From the NCBI RefSeq assembly GCF_914484835.1, contig NZ_CAJZAR010000040.1:1-64000 (forward strand): a stretch of DNA of 64,000 nucleotides, read 5' to 3'. Of this stretch, positions 42,531 to 54,780 are shown piece after piece (the stretch's first letter is position 1; each line of letters opens with the position of its first letter). This DNA is from Paraburkholderia tropica (lineage in GTDB: Bacteria > Pseudomonadota > Gammaproteobacteria > Burkholderiales > Burkholderiaceae). Position numbers and translations under genes: made by a program. The notes below the pieces were generated by a model. That model searched no databases. It was not told the origin of the DNA and saw nothing but the letters and a program-made list of their open reading frames with translations.

Positions 42531-42858
42531 GATGGCAAATAGGTGTAGTGCCGCGGATTATAAGGCGAATCGGCCAGATGCCGGACGCTCCCCTGCCGTC
42601 CGGCCAGGGTTTTGGCCGCGCTTTCGTCGATGCTTCCCTCTATTCGGACCCCATGCGGTAGAGCGCCTGGGCGGGGCTGGCGGGTCTCGCGGGCGACGTT
42701 CAAGCGGCGCTCAGACAAGGCTGGAGCGGCTCGCGCGGGTTTTCGGCGGGTTGTCAACGCGCGCGTCAAACCTTTTGACCGTGCAGCTAACTCTATGTAT
42801 AATCTAAGGTTTCGGGCGCGCAGTGCGTCTGAAAAGATATTTTAGAGTGAGGTTCTCA
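42531..42858. other. Divergent intergenic region ispB / rplU
   Basis: 328 bp. It contains the strong sigma-70 promoter of rplU (42775-42803) near its right end. The left part, the ispB 5' region, has no palindrome or promoter I can defend. Confidence 0.6.
42775..42803 (+). promoter_or_regulatory. Sigma-70 promoter of rplU-rpmA
   Basis: TTGACC (42775-42780), a 17-bp spacer, and TATAAT (42798-42803) are near-consensus. Transcription should start about 50 nt before the rplU ATG at 42859. Confidence 0.85.
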
Positions 42859-43170
42859 ATGTACGCGGTCATAAAAACCGGCGGCAAGCAGTACAAGGTT
42901 GCTGTTGGCGAAAAACTTAAAGTAGAACAGATACCGGCTGACATTGACGCAGAAATCACGCTCGACCAGGTTCTCGCAGTGGGCGAAGGCGAATCGATTA
43001 AGTTCGGTACGCCGCTGGTCAGTGGGGCTTCCGTCAAGGCCACCGTTGTGTCGCAAGGCCGACACGCCAAAGTGACCATCTTCAAGATGCGTCGCCGGAA
43101 GCACTACCAGAAGCATGGCGGCCACCGCCAGAACTACACCGAACTGCGCATCGACGCGATCAACGCGTAA
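42859..43170 (+). CDS. rplU: 50S ribosomal protein L21
   Basis: 103 residues, exactly the family length, beginning [20 protein letters not shown]. It binds 23S rRNA. The signature [16 protein letters not shown] is near the C-terminus. The start at 42859 is chosen over an in-frame ATG at 42823 because L21 always begins MYAVI. It lies downstream of a strong promoter and 26 bp before rpmA. Confidence 0.98.
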   Translation: MYAVIKTGGKQYKVAVGEKLKVEQIPADIDAEITLDQVLAVGEGESIKFGTPLVSGASVKATVVSQGRHAKVTIFKMRRRKHYQKHGGHRQNYTELRIDAINA

Positions 43171-43196
43171 GCGCACGCAGGTAAAGGAGCAAACAA

Positions 43197-43460
43197 ATGG
43201 CACACAAAAAGGCAGGCGGGTCGTCACGTAACGGCCGCGACTCAGAGTCGAAACGACTTGGCGTCAAGGTGTTCGGCGGCCAGGCGATCCTCGCAGGCGG
43301 CATCATCGTTCGCCAGCGCGGCACGCGTATGCACCCGGGCCTGAACGTCGGCATCGGCAAGGACCACACGCTCTTCGCGCTGGTCGACGGCCATGTCGCG
43401 TTCACGACCAAGGGCGCTGCGAACAAGCACACGGTCAACGTCGTTCCGGCAGCGGCCTAA
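43197..43460 (+). CDS. rpmA: 50S ribosomal protein L27
   Basis: 87 residues. The N-terminus [20 protein letters not shown] reaches the peptidyl-transferase centre in the ribosome. [17 protein letters not shown] and [16 protein letters not shown] are invariant L27 segments. AAAGGAG precedes the ATG. It is co-transcribed with rplU and followed by a strong terminator, with obgE beyond. Confidence 0.98.
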   Translation: MAHKKAGGSSRNGRDSESKRLGVKVFGGQAILAGGIIVRQRGTRMHPGLNVGIGKDHTLFALVDGHVAFTTKGAANKHTVNVVPAAA

Positions 43461-43491
43461 GTTCTAGTCCGCTCGCAATCGACGCAAGGAA

Positions 43492-43518
43492 GGCCCCGCG
43501 AAGTTTGCGGGGCCTTTT
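43492..43518 (+). terminator. Rho-independent terminator after rpmA
   Basis: GGCCCCGC (43492-43499), a 7-nt loop, GCGGGGCC (43507-43514), then TTTT. obgE beyond it would need read-through or its own promoter. Confidence 0.88.
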
Positions 43519-43682
43519 GTTTATCTGTTGCTTTATCTGGGTTTCGATCCAGATCGCCAATCACGAACGTGCCTGGCGCCTGTCGGCTTCCACCGGCCAT
43601 TCGGCCAGGTGGGCAAGCACGGCGACGGCGCGCACAATACATTGGCAAAATAACGACACTCACCGAATACGGGACGGAGTAA

Positions 43683-44795
<1,113 letters not shown>

Positions 44796-44880
44796 TTCGC
44801 GGTCATTCGCAGTTCAAGCCGGCGCGCAGGCCGCGCCGGCCGCTTCACGCGTCATCAAGTCAATTGGGAGACCGCGCAGC

Positions 44881-45999
44881 ATGCGTTCCGTCATCGCCGA
44901 TTCCCGGCGTCTGGTAGTGAAAGTCGGTTCGAGCCTCGTCACCAACGACGGCCGTGGGCTCGATCATGCGGCCATCGGCCGCTGGGCCGCGCAGATCGCG
45001 GCGCTGCGCGCGCAGGGCAAGGAAGTCGTGCTCGTGAGTTCGGGCGCGATCGCCGAAGGCATGCAGCGTCTCGGCTGGAGCAAGCGTCCGCGTGAGATCG
45101 ACGAATTGCAGGCGGCCGCGGCGGTCGGGCAGATGGGGCTCGCGCAGGTCTACGAAAGCCGTTTTTCCGAACACGACATCCGCACCGCGCAGATCCTGCT
45201 CACGCATGCCGACCTCGCCGACCGCGAGCGCTATCTGAACGCGCGCTCCACGCTGCTCACGCTGCTGCGTCTGGGCGTGGTGCCGATCATCAACGAGAAC
45301 GACACCGTGGTCACCGACGAGATCAAGTTCGGCGACAACGACACGCTGGGCGCGCTCGTGGCGAACCTGATCGAAGGCGACGCGCTCGTCATCCTCACCG
45401 ACCAGAGCGGGCTCTACACGGCCGATCCGCGCAAGGACCCGACCGCCACGCTCGTGCAGGAAGCCGACGCGGGCAAGCCCGAACTCGAAGCCATGGCGGG
45501 CGGCGCCGGGTCGAGCATCGGGCGCGGCGGCATGCTCACCAAGATTCTCGCGGCCAAGCGCGCGGCGCATAGCGGCGCGAACACGGTCATCGCGAGCGGC
45601 CGCGAGGAGCAGGTGCTGGTGCGGCTCGCGTCGGGCGAGGCAATCGGCACGCAACTCATCGCGCGCACCGCGCGCATGGCCGCACGCAAGCAGTGGATGG
45701 CCGACCATCTTCAGGTGCGCGGCCACGTGGTGATCGACGACGGCGCGGTGCAGAAGCTCACCGCCGACGGCAAGAGCCTGCTGCCCATCGGCGTGACCGG
45801 CGTGCAGGGCGCGTTCGCGCGCGGCGAGGTCATCGCGTGTCTGAACGCCGAAGGCCGCGAGGTCGCGCGCGGGCTCACGAACTACAGCAGCGCCGAAACC
45901 AAGCTCATCCAGCGTCACGCGAGCAGCGAGATCGAAGGCGTGCTCGGCTACATGCTGGAGCCCGAACTGATCCATCGCGACAATCTCGTGCTGATCTGA
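44881..45999 (+). CDS. proB: Glutamate 5-kinase
   Basis: A 372-residue first enzyme of proline synthesis. The amino-acid-kinase domain ([55 protein letters not shown]) occupies about 1-260, and the C-terminal PUA domain (~275-355) completes it. The ATG at 44881 is chosen because [18 protein letters not shown] is the usual start; longer in-frame starts lie inside obgE. proA is not adjacent. Confidence 0.96.
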   Translation: MRSVIADSRRLVVKVGSSLVTNDGRGLDHAAIGRWAAQIAALRAQGKEVVLVSSGAIAEGMQRLGWSKRPREIDELQAAAAVGQMGLAQVYESRFSEHDIRTAQILLTHADLADRERYLNARSTLLTLLRLGVVPIINENDTVVTDEIKFGDNDTLGALVANLIEGDALVILTDQSGLYTADPRKDPTATLVQEADAGKPELEAMAGGAGSSIGRGGMLTKILAAKRAAHSGANTVIASGREEQVLVRLASGEAIGTQLIARTARMAARKQWMADHLQVRGHVVIDDGAVQKLTADGKSLLPIGVTGVQGAFARGEVIACLNAEGREVARGLTNYSSAETKLIQRHASSEIEGVLGYMLEPELIHRDNLVLI

Positions 46000-46040
46000 G
46001 CGTCTGCCGCCTGAAGCGGCATCGAGGCGCATCAAGACGT

Positions 46041-46079
46041 AAAAAAGCCGCAACGATCATCGACCCTTGCGGCTTTTTT
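46041..46079. terminator. Rho-independent terminator, proB / CNP1-like gene
   Basis: AAAAAAGCCGCAA (46041-46053) pairs with TTGCGGCTTTTTT (46067-46079) around a 13-nt loop. It is bidirectional and lies between convergent genes. Confidence 0.88.
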
Positions 46080-46139
46080 CTTTGCGCCGCCGCTCAGGCG
46101 AGCGGGCGGGGCGAAGGATGGTGACGTCTGGCGCCGCGA

Positions 46140-46703
46140 TCAGCGCACGAGCGTCGACTGCGTGCGGCCGAAGCGGATGTTCTCGACGATGGTCGAGGCC
46201 TTCGCGATCGGCATCTTGTTCGCGCAGAAGTAATCCTGATACAGCGCCGAGCGGTACGCGTTGAGCGTGCCGTTCTCGATGCGCGACCAGTCGTTCGCGA
46301 CGGTCTGATCCCAGCCGTTGTGATCGGCGTTCAGGCTCGCGTAGAGACGCCACTCGTAGGTGTCGCAGCGAATGCCTTCGTAGTTGATGTTGCGCGCGCC
46401 GCTCTGGCTCGTGATGACGATGGTGTAGCGCACCACGCCGTCGTTGCCCACCGTGAGCGAAGCCGGGTCGATGGCGAACTTGAGCGGCGTGTTGTTCGAC
46501 ACGTCGAACGTCAGCAACTGGGTGCCCGCCTGCGGCAACGCCGGCAATCCTGCGAGCTTGTCTTCCTGCCAGTCGCCCTTGCGGTCGAGCAGATAGGTGA
46601 ACGCGCTGTCGTCCTTGTTGGTGGGGCCGGAGCTGCCGCAACCGGCCAGCAGGACGCTACTTGCGGCCGCGGCGCACACCGCGGCAAGAGCCATTCGTTT
46701 CAA
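46140..46703 (-). CDS. CNP1-like family lipoprotein
   Basis: About 187 residues. A lipoprotein signal ends LLAGC, with Cys22 as the likely lipidation site. The mature part has the CNP1-like pattern EGIRCDTYEWRLYASLN, then SRIENGTLNAYRSALYQDYFC. I favour the TTG at 46703 because GAAGGA lies 8 nt upstream; the ATG at 46694 is the alternative. It lies next to rppH (minus strand, 166 bp). Function is unknown; the family assignment is from memory of the motif. Confidence 0.8.
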   Translation of the reverse strand: MKRMALAAVCAAAASSVLLAGCGSSGPTNKDDSAFTYLLDRKGDWQEDKLAGLPALPQAGTQLLTFDVSNNTPLKFAIDPASLTVGNDGVVRYTIVITSQSGARNINYEGIRCDTYEWRLYASLNADHNGWDQTVANDWSRIENGTLNAYRSALYQDYFCANKMPIAKASTIVENIRFGRTQSTLVR

Positions 46704-46869
46704 ATTGGTTTTCCTTCGATGCTCCGGCGCTGGGCGCACGAATGCGCGGCGCCGCGAATGCGGACCGGCCGATGGCGCGCTGCGCATTTTGCCAGGGGCT
46801 TACGCAGCGCGAACAGGGCCGTTCCGGGCGTTCAGTGCGCCGCCACGAGAGATGATTCGCGTGACTGTG

Positions 46870-47559
46870 TTACTCGTGCTCGTCCGGCGCAGGCACGATG
46901 ATACTCTCCGCCTCCACCGTGCCGCAGTCGCGCTCCATGACCGCGCGCACCTCGACCACCTCGGTCTCGATGTACGAGGGCTCGATCTGCACCGCCTGGG
47001 CGTGCGCCGACGTCACGATGCGCGGGTAGCGCACCTCGTGCATATGCCCGTGCGGACCGGCGCTGCGTTCCACACGCGGCGCAGCGGGCCGCCGCAGAAA
47101 ACGCGACAGCTCCGTTAGCGCCAGTTGATAGACGTCACGCTTGAACTCGATGACCGCTTCGAGCGGCACCCAGTATTCATTCCAGCGCCACGCATCGAAC
47201 TCAGGATGCTCCGTTGCCCGAAGGCAGATATCGCAGTCGCGCCCGACCATGCGCAGCAGAAACCAGATCTGTTTCTGACCGCGATAATGGCCGCGCACTT
47301 CGCGCTTGATGAACTTGTCCGGCACCTCATAACGCAACCAGTCGCGTGTGCGACCGATGATCTTGACGTGCTCAGGATGCAGACCGGTTTCTTCGTGCAA
47401 CTCCCTAAACATTGCCTGCATGGGGGTCTCACCATACTTGATGCCCCCTTGCGGAAACTGCCAGGAATGTTCGCGAACCCGTTTGCCCCAAAACACCTCG
47501 TTTCGCGCGTTCAAGAGGATGATGCCGACGTTCGGGCGAAACCCCTCACGATCCAGCAT
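46870..47559 (-). CDS. rppH: RNA pyrophosphohydrolase RppH
   Basis: A 229-residue Nudix enzyme that removes pyrophosphate from mRNA 5' ends and starts decay. The domain is complete: [34 protein letters not shown] and the Nudix box [23 protein letters not shown]. The C-terminal ~70 residues past the domain are longer than in E. coli RppH (176) and Glu-rich at the end. AAGGTGG precedes the ATG. It is divergent from proS. Confidence 0.95.
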   Translation of the reverse strand: MLDREGFRPNVGIILLNARNEVFWGKRVREHSWQFPQGGIKYGETPMQAMFRELHEETGLHPEHVKIIGRTRDWLRYEVPDKFIKREVRGHYRGQKQIWFLLRMVGRDCDICLRATEHPEFDAWRWNEYWVPLEAVIEFKRDVYQLALTELSRFLRRPAAPRVERSAGPHGHMHEVRYPRIVTSAHAQAVQIEPSYIETEVVEVRAVMERDCGTVEAESIIVPAPDEHE

Positions 47560-47592
47560 ACAACCACCTTCGAATCCTTTAAAATTGCTTTG

Positions 47593-47598
47593 ATTATA
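47593..47598 (-). promoter_or_regulatory. Putative -10 of the rppH promoter
   Basis: TATAAT on the minus strand lies about 35 nt before the rppH ATG. The -35 region is poor, so confidence is modest. Confidence 0.4.
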
Positions 47599-47810
47599 AA
47601 CAGATAACGGTCCTCACGCACCCGACGGCCAGAATATCGGACCGATTTGCCGCGATTGCGCAAAAGCGCCCTGGCGGCGCGATCGGCGCCGAACCTGGCG
47701 GGCGTCATCGGTGCGGCGCACGGCGCGTTGTCATAATGGCGGTTTCCTGAACTCCACCGTTGGTCTCTCTTCGGGCGGTCCGCACTGGCCGCCGCTTTTG
47801 GAAAATCTGA

Positions 47811-49547
<1,737 letters not shown>

Positions 49548-49588
49548 TGCGCGACGTCGTTCACCTCGGCTAAAGGAGCGCCGCGAGC

Positions 49589-50188
49589 GTGGAATACAGT
49601 TTCCTGTCCGCGACGGTCCTGCTGCTGCTGATCACCGATCCGCTCGGCAACATTCCGTTGTTCATCGGCTGTCTGCGCGGTGTGGCGCGGGAGCGCCGGG
49701 CGGTGGTGATCCTGCGCGAAGTGGCGATCGCGTTCGTGATCCTGCTCGTCTTCATGGTGGCCGGCAACGGCTTCCTGCGGATGATGGGGCTCACGGACAC
49801 GTCGCTGCGCATCGGCGGCGGCATCGTGCTGTTTCTGATCGCGCTGCGCATGATCTTCCCGCATCCGGGCGGTCCGTTCGGCGCGGGCGACAAGGGCGGC
49901 GAGCCGCTCATCGTGCCGCTCGCGATTCCCGCGCTCGCGGGGCCGTCGGCGCTCGCGACCGTCATGCTGCTCACGTCGCAGGCGCCGGGCAAACTGTTCG
50001 AGTGGATCGGCGCGCTGATCGTGACGATGGCGATCTGCGCGTTCGTGCTGGTGCTCGCGGAGCGCATCCAGCAACTGCTCGGCGAGCGCGTGGTCACGGC
50101 CTTCGAGCGCTTGATGGGCCTCGTGCTGGTGGCGATTTCGGTCGAGATGATCCTCGCGGGCATCGCCGCGTTCGTGCATCACCTCTGA
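49589..50188 (+). CDS. MarC-family integral membrane protein
   Basis: 199 residues with about six membrane helices (for example LLLITDPLGNIPLFIGCL, IAFVILLVFMVAGNGFL, PLAIPALAGPSALATVMLL). The phrases ITDPLGNIPLF and PLAIPALAGPSA define the MarC family (PF01914). The role is unknown; the old link to multiple antibiotic resistance has been withdrawn for E. coli MarC. The start is GTG at 49589, with AAAGGAG upstream. It probably reads through from proS. Confidence 0.9.
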   Translation: MEYSFLSATVLLLLITDPLGNIPLFIGCLRGVARERRAVVILREVAIAFVILLVFMVAGNGFLRMMGLTDTSLRIGGGIVLFLIALRMIFPHPGGPFGAGDKGGEPLIVPLAIPALAGPSALATVMLLTSQAPGKLFEWIGALIVTMAICAFVLVLAERIQQLLGERVVTAFERLMGLVLVAISVEMILAGIAAFVHHL

Positions 50189-50225
50189 CGCCGCGTTCTT
50201 CGACAGCAAGCTGTCGCAGGCAACA

Positions 50226-50257
50226 AAAAAGCCGCTTCGTTCGAAGCGGCTTTTTTT
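50226..50257. terminator. Bidirectional Rho-independent terminator
   Basis: GCCGCTTC (50231-50238), GTTC loop, GAAGCGGC (50243-50250), flanked by A6 and T7. It lies between the convergent MarC and phosphoribosyltransferase genes. Confidence 0.93.
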
Positions 50258-50274
50258 ATCGGCGTGGCCCGCGC

Positions 50275-50826
50275 TTACGCGCCTTCGGTCAGCGCGCGAA
50301 TCGTCGGCAGGTTGCGCCAGTAACCCTTGGCGTCCATGCCGCAGCCGAACACATAGCGGTCCGGCACCGAAAAACCGCAGTAGTCCGGGTGCAGCGGCTT
50401 GGTCTTCGGAATGATCTTCTCGCACAGCACGGCCGAGAGGAAACGCTTTGCGCCCATGTCCATGATGCGGTCGCGGATCGCGGCCATGGTCTCGCCTTCG
50501 TCGAGGATGTCGTCGAGCACGAGCACGACGCGGTCCTTGACCGACTCACGCGGCGCCACGCGCCACTGCATTTCCGCGCTGCCCTTGATGGCGTTGCGGT
50601 AGCGCGTGAGGTGGATGTAGTCGAACTCGAGCGGGAAGTCGAGGTGCGGCAGCAGCATGCCGGTGAACACGGCCGCGCCGCCCATCACCGACAGCACGAG
50701 CGGGAAGTCCTCGCTGACATCGGCGCGAATGGCTTCGGCCATCCGGCCGATCGACGCATTGACATCGCTCTCCGAAACGATTTCTTCGGAGTGGCGGAAA
50801 ATATGGAGGGCTTCTTCGCGATTCAT
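50275..50826 (-). CDS. hpt: Hypoxanthine-guanine phosphoribosyltransferase
   Basis: A 183-residue type I PRTase that salvages purine bases to nucleotides with PRPP. The PRPP loop VLVLDDILDEGET is clear near residue 105. LSVMGGAAVFTG and FDYIHLTRYR are the other active-site segments, and VPDRYVFGCGMD is typical of the family. The exact base preference is inferred. It is on the minus strand, ending at the shared terminator and lying next to ffh. Confidence 0.9.
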   Translation of the reverse strand: MNREEALHIFRHSEEIVSESDVNASIGRMAEAIRADVSEDFPLVLSVMGGAAVFTGMLLPHLDFPLEFDYIHLTRYRNAIKGSAEMQWRVAPRESVKDRVVLVLDDILDEGETMAAIRDRIMDMGAKRFLSAVLCEKIIPKTKPLHPDYCGFSVPDRYVFGCGMDAKGYWRNLPTIRALTEGA

Positions 50827-50983
50827 GACTCTGGCGGGGCAGTGGCTGTAGCTATTCAGTGTGGAAAATAACGACGGCGCGCGCTACAGCAAAAACCCGC
50901 GCTTCATTGTCCAGCTCGCGCGCCGCGTCGTGTTGGGCCGCGTGCGCACTACGCCGCGCGGCCCGCCAATCGTGACGATTCGA

Positions 50984-52351
50984 TTAGCGCATGCCGGGCA
51001 TCATGCCCTTCATGCCGCGCATCATCTTCTGCAGATTGCCGCCCTTGAGCTTCTTCATCATGGTGCGCATCTGGTCGTACTGGTTCAGCAGGCGATTGAC
51101 TTCCTGCACCTGCACGCCCGCGCCCGCCGCGATACGGCGCTTGCGCGTGGCCTTGATCAGATCGGGCTTGGCGCGCTCCTGCGCGGTCATCGAATTGATG
51201 ATGCCTTCCATGCGGCGCATCTGCTTTTCGGCGACGCCCATGTCGGCGCCCGAGGCCGCCTGCTGGAACTGCGCGGGCAGCTTGTCCATGAGCGACGAGA
51301 GGCCGCCCATTTTCTTCATCTGCGAAAGCTGCGCGCGGAAATCGTTGAGGTCGAAGTCGCCGCCTTTCTTGACCTTGTCGGCGAGCTTCTGCGCGGCTTG
51401 CACGTCCACGCCGCGCTGCGCTTCCTCGACGAGGGCGAGAATGTCGCCCATGCCGAGAATACGGTTGGCCATGCGGTCGGGGTGGAACACTTCCAGACCG
51501 TCGAGCTTTTCCGCGACGCCGACGAACTTGATCGGCTTGCCGGTGATGTGGCGCACGGAGAGCGCCGCGCCGCCGCGCGAGTCGCCGTCGAGCTTGGTGA
51601 GCACGACGCCGGTGAGCGGCAGGGCGTCGTTGAACGCCTTCGCGGTGTTGACCGCGTCCTGGCCGAGCATGGCGTCGACCACGAACAGCGTTTCAGCGGG
51701 CTTGAGGTACGAGTGCAGCGCGCTGATCTCGTTCATCATGGCCTCGTCGATACCGAGGCGGCCGGCCGTGTCGACGAGCAGCACGTCGTGATAGTGGCGC
51801 TTGGCCCAGTCGACCGCCGCAGCGGCGATCTCGACGGGCTTTTGATCCGGCTGCGAAGGGAAGAAGTCGGCGCCGACCTGTTCCGTCACCGTCTTCAGCT
51901 GCGCGATAGCAGCGGGGCGGTAGATGTCGCATGAAACGGTCAGGACCTTCTTTTTGTACTTCTCGCGCAGCAGCTTGGCGAGCTTGCCGGTCGTGGTGGT
52001 TTTACCCGCGCCCTGCAAACCGGCCATCAGGATGACGGCGGGCGGCGTGACGTTGAGGTTCAGCTCGGCGGCCTTGCCTTCGTAGTCGCCGCCGATCACG
52101 GCGGTCAGCTCGCGCTGCACTACGCCGACAAGCGCCTGGCCCGGCGACAGGCTGCTGATCACTTCCTCGCCGAGCGCCTTTTCCTTCACCTTGGCGATGA
52201 ATTCGCGCACGACGGGCAGCGCCACGTCCGCTTCCAGCAGCGCGAGACGTACCTCGCGCAGCATGTCCTGCGTATTGGCTTCGGTCAGCCGGGCTTCGCC
52301 GCGCAGCGTCTTGACGACGCGCGCCATCCGTTGAGTGAGATTGTCGAGCAT
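50984..52351 (-). CDS. ffh: Signal recognition particle protein Ffh
   Basis: A 455-residue SRP54 GTPase for co-translational targeting. N domain 1-90, then G domain with GLQGAGKTTTTGKLA (111 onward), DTAGRLGIDE and TKLDGDSRGGAAL. The M domain follows, with Met-rich RMEGIINSMTAQERAKP and the tail KKLKGGNLQKMMRGMKGMM that binds 4.5S RNA and signal peptides. The ATG at 52351 begins MLDNLTQRM; upstream codons from 52438 are rejected. It is divergent from the CcsA-like gene. Confidence 0.97.
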   Translation of the reverse strand: MLDNLTQRMARVVKTLRGEARLTEANTQDMLREVRLALLEADVALPVVREFIAKVKEKALGEEVISSLSPGQALVGVVQRELTAVIGGDYEGKAAELNLNVTPPAVILMAGLQGAGKTTTTGKLAKLLREKYKKKVLTVSCDIYRPAAIAQLKTVTEQVGADFFPSQPDQKPVEIAAAAVDWAKRHYHDVLLVDTAGRLGIDEAMMNEISALHSYLKPAETLFVVDAMLGQDAVNTAKAFNDALPLTGVVLTKLDGDSRGGAALSVRHITGKPIKFVGVAEKLDGLEVFHPDRMANRILGMGDILALVEEAQRGVDVQAAQKLADKVKKGGDFDLNDFRAQLSQMKKMGGLSSLMDKLPAQFQQAASGADMGVAEKQMRRMEGIINSMTAQERAKPDLIKATRKRRIAAGAGVQVQEVNRLLNQYDQMRTMMKKLKGGNLQKMMRGMKGMMPGMR

Positions 52352-52477
52352 GGGGAGGCGGTGAGCAGTGCGGCTCCCGAACGTCGCGCGTGGCGCAGGA
52401 ATGCGGCAAATTGCCGGGTTCCGTCGCCGCTTTATCACGCTGCGTCGTGGAAAGGGGGCCTATAGTAAACTTCGAAC

Positions 52478-53392
52478 ATGGATATTGTACTGTATGCCCT
52501 CACCGTGCTCCTGTACGGCGGATTGTGCGCCGCCGACTGGCATGCACTGCGGCGCGCCGGCGCGCCGCCGCTCCTCGGCAGCGTGCCGCCGGTCCCGGTG
52601 ACGGTCGGCCCGCGCGCGCGCAGCTTCGGCGTGCTCTCGCGCTCGCTGCTGTTCGTCGCGCTCGCGGCGCACGGCGTCTTGCTGCACATGACGATCTTCC
52701 CCGCCCACGAGATGATTTTCGGCTTCGCGTTCGCGTTGTCGGCGATGTTCTGGCTCGGCGCGGTGATCTACTGGATCGAGAGCTTTTTCTTCGCGCTCGA
52801 CGGTCTGCGCCTGCTGCTGCTGCCGCTCGCGGCGCTCGCCGCGATCCTGCCGCTCGTGTTCGGCGGCGTGCGGGTGCTGCCTTACGCCGCCGCGCCGATG
52901 TTCAAGCTGCATTTCGTCATCGCCAACGTCGCTTACGGGCTGTTTGCAATCGCCGCGCTGCACGCCGTGCTGATGCTCGCCGTCGAGCGCCGCCTGCACG
53001 CGCTCAAGGGCGCGGGTTTTCAGCGCAACGCGGGCAACAAAGGCGGCGGCTGGCTGTCGAACTGGATCGAGACGCTGCCGCCGCTGCTGACGATGGAAAA
53101 GCTGCTGTTCCGTCTGATCGGCGCGGGCTTCGTGCTGCTCACGGCCACGCTCGTTTCGGGCATCGTGTTCAGCGAGCAGTTGATCGACCGTCCGCTGTCG
53201 CTCGATCACAAGACGGTGTTCGCGTTCCTGTCGTGGCTGATGTTCGGCGCGCTGCTCACCGCGCGCAAGATCTCCGGCTGGCGCGGGCGCTCGGCGCTGC
53301 GCTGGGTGATCGCGTCGTTTATCGCGCTGCTGCTCGCGTATGTGGGCAGCCGCTTTGTGTTCGAGGTGCTGCTGCATCGGCAGATCGTTTGA
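52478..53392 (+). CDS. CcsA/YpjD-like inner-membrane protein (cytochrome c assembly family)
   Basis: 304 residues with about eight membrane helices. Conserved His residues lie in ALAAHGVLLHM (first pair) and LHFVIANVAYGLFAIAALHAVLM, and a third in LDHKTVFAFLSW; histidines like these bind haem in CcsA and CcmC. WYT-type haem-handling sequence is not obvious. It neighbours ffh, the frequent ypjD/corE position in gamma- and beta-proteobacteria. A role in haem delivery is plausible but not shown. Confidence 0.85.
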   Translation: MDIVLYALTVLLYGGLCAADWHALRRAGAPPLLGSVPPVPVTVGPRARSFGVLSRSLLFVALAAHGVLLHMTIFPAHEMIFGFAFALSAMFWLGAVIYWIESFFFALDGLRLLLLPLAALAAILPLVFGGVRVLPYAAAPMFKLHFVIANVAYGLFAIAALHAVLMLAVERRLHALKGAGFQRNAGNKGGGWLSNWIETLPPLLTMEKLLFRLIGAGFVLLTATLVSGIVFSEQLIDRPLSLDHKTVFAFLSWLMFGALLTARKISGWRGRSALRWVIASFIALLLAYVGSRFVFEVLLHRQIV

Positions 53393-53500
53393 CGCCGTGT
53401 GAGGCGAGTCGATGCGGTGCGATGTGCTTTCGTTGCCGCGCCATTCCGTGATTGCACCCGAGTCGTGCACGGAGCGGCGCACTGAAACCAGATTGATTCC

Positions 53501-53902
53501 ATGAGACAGATTTTTCTTCTGATCCTGCTGTTCGTCGTCGGGCAGTGGTTCGTCAAGGCGCTGCGCCGTGCGCAGACGCAGTCGCCGCAGTCGCGTCCGG
53601 GCGCCGATCCGCGTCAGGCCGGGCAGGGCGGCGCGTGGCGCACGAACGGCGCCGCGGGTCCGTTCGGCGGGAATGGTGCCAATGGTTCGAACGGTGGCAC
53701 CAACGGTTCGAATGGCGCGAACGGTGCGAATGGCGCAAGCGGCCAGGGCGCGCTGCCCGAGCCGATGGTGCGTTGCGCCGAGTGCGGCGTGCACGCGCCG
53801 CGCAGCGAGTCGGTGAACGTAGGCGCGCAGTCGTTCTGCAGCGCCGAGCACGCGCGCGTCTATGATGCGCGCAAGTCCGGCCAGGACCGCGCCGCGCGAT
53901 GA
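53501..53902 (+). CDS. PP0621-family protein with NG-rich linker
   Basis: 133 residues. An N-terminal hydrophobic helix (RQIFLLILLFVVGQWFV) looks like a membrane anchor. A long Gly/Asn/Ser spacer (about 48-83) follows. The C-terminal domain has MVRCAECGVHAPRSESV and FCSAEHARVYD, four Cys/His positions that could bind zinc. The NG spacer comes from a degenerate repeat at the DNA level. Function is unknown to me. It overlaps ampD by 4 bp (53899-53902). Confidence 0.8.
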   Translation: MRQIFLLILLFVVGQWFVKALRRAQTQSPQSRPGADPRQAGQGGAWRTNGAAGPFGGNGANGSNGGTNGSNGANGANGASGQGALPEPMVRCAECGVHAPRSESVNVGAQSFCSAEHARVYDARKSGQDRAAR

Positions 53903-54537
53903 GCGATCACGCGCAGTCTGCTGCATCGCCTGCGTCGTCGTCTGCGTTGGCATCGGGTTTCGCGATCGACGCGCAAGGTTGGGCCGATGGCGCGCGCCGC
54001 CTGCCGTCGCCGAACTTCGAGGCGCGTCCTGAAGGCGCGACGCCGACGCTCATCGTCGTGCACAACATCAGCTTGCCGCCCGATACCTTTGGCGGCCCCG
54101 AGATCGCCGATTTATTTCTCAATCGCCTCGACTGCGACGTGCATCCGTACTTCGATACGCATCTGCGCGGCGTGCGCGTCTCGGCGCATTTCGTGATCCA
54201 TCGCGACGGCACGCTCGAACAGTTCGTCTCCTGCGACGAGCGCGCGTGGCACGCGGGCCTCTCGAACTTCTTCGGGCGCGAGCGCTGCAATGACTTCTCG
54301 ATTGGCATCGAACTCGAAGGCAGCGACACGCAGCCCTTCGAACCCGCGCAATACGCCACGCTCGCTCCGCTCGTGCGCGCGCTCGCGGCGCACTATCCGA
54401 TCGACGCGCTCGCCGGTCACTCGGACATCGCGCCGGGACGCAAGACCGATCCGGGTCCGCATTTCGACTGGGCGCGTCTGCAGCGCGAGACGCAACTGGG
54501 CGACGCGTTCTTTCCCTATCTGCACGCGCGCGCGTGA
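53899..54537 (+). CDS. ampD: 1,6-anhydro-N-acetylmuramyl-L-alanine amidase AmpD
   Basis: A 212-residue zinc amidase of muropeptide recycling. Zinc ligands are evident: VVHNISLPP with the first His, and GHSDIAPGRKTDPGPHFDW with the later ligands. HFVIHRDGTLEQFV is typical. It is cytoplasmic, with no signal. In other bacteria AmpD loss raises AmpC. Its start overlaps the PP0621-family stop, suggesting co-expression. Confidence 0.94.
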   Translation: MSDHAQSAASPASSSALASGFAIDAQGWADGARRLPSPNFEARPEGATPTLIVVHNISLPPDTFGGPEIADLFLNRLDCDVHPYFDTHLRGVRVSAHFVIHRDGTLEQFVSCDERAWHAGLSNFFGRERCNDFSIGIELEGSDTQPFEPAQYATLAPLVRALAAHYPIDALAGHSDIAPGRKTDPGPHFDWARLQRETQLGDAFFPYLHARA

Positions 54538-54752
54538 TGTGCGCGCGGCAGTTTCGGCGTCGCCAGCGTCGTCGTGACGCAGCGTGACGCGCCAAAGCGC
54601 AACTAAACAGTAAGCCTCGGCGGCGCGCTAACCGCTGCGTCGCGTGCGGGCTTTCTGACGCAGCGAAACCCTTGTTTCGCCCGAATGCCCGCGCCGTCTG
54701 GGCTTCGCGCCGCAGCCCTCTTTGTCAATACTTCGGTCGTGAAATTTAGCCG

Positions 54753-54780
54753 TTGCACGTCCGGCAAGTTCCACTATACT
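54753..54780 (+). promoter_or_regulatory. Putative nrdA promoter
   Basis: TTGCAC (54753-54758), a 16-bp spacer, and TATACT (54775-54780). The predicted start is about 54788, giving a leader of about 335 nt. Confidence 0.6.

Noticed and set aside
46057-46641. Second minus-strand frame overlapping the CNP1-like gene
   Set aside because: Arg-rich shadow of the lipoprotein gene. The real frame has a signal peptide and conserved motif.
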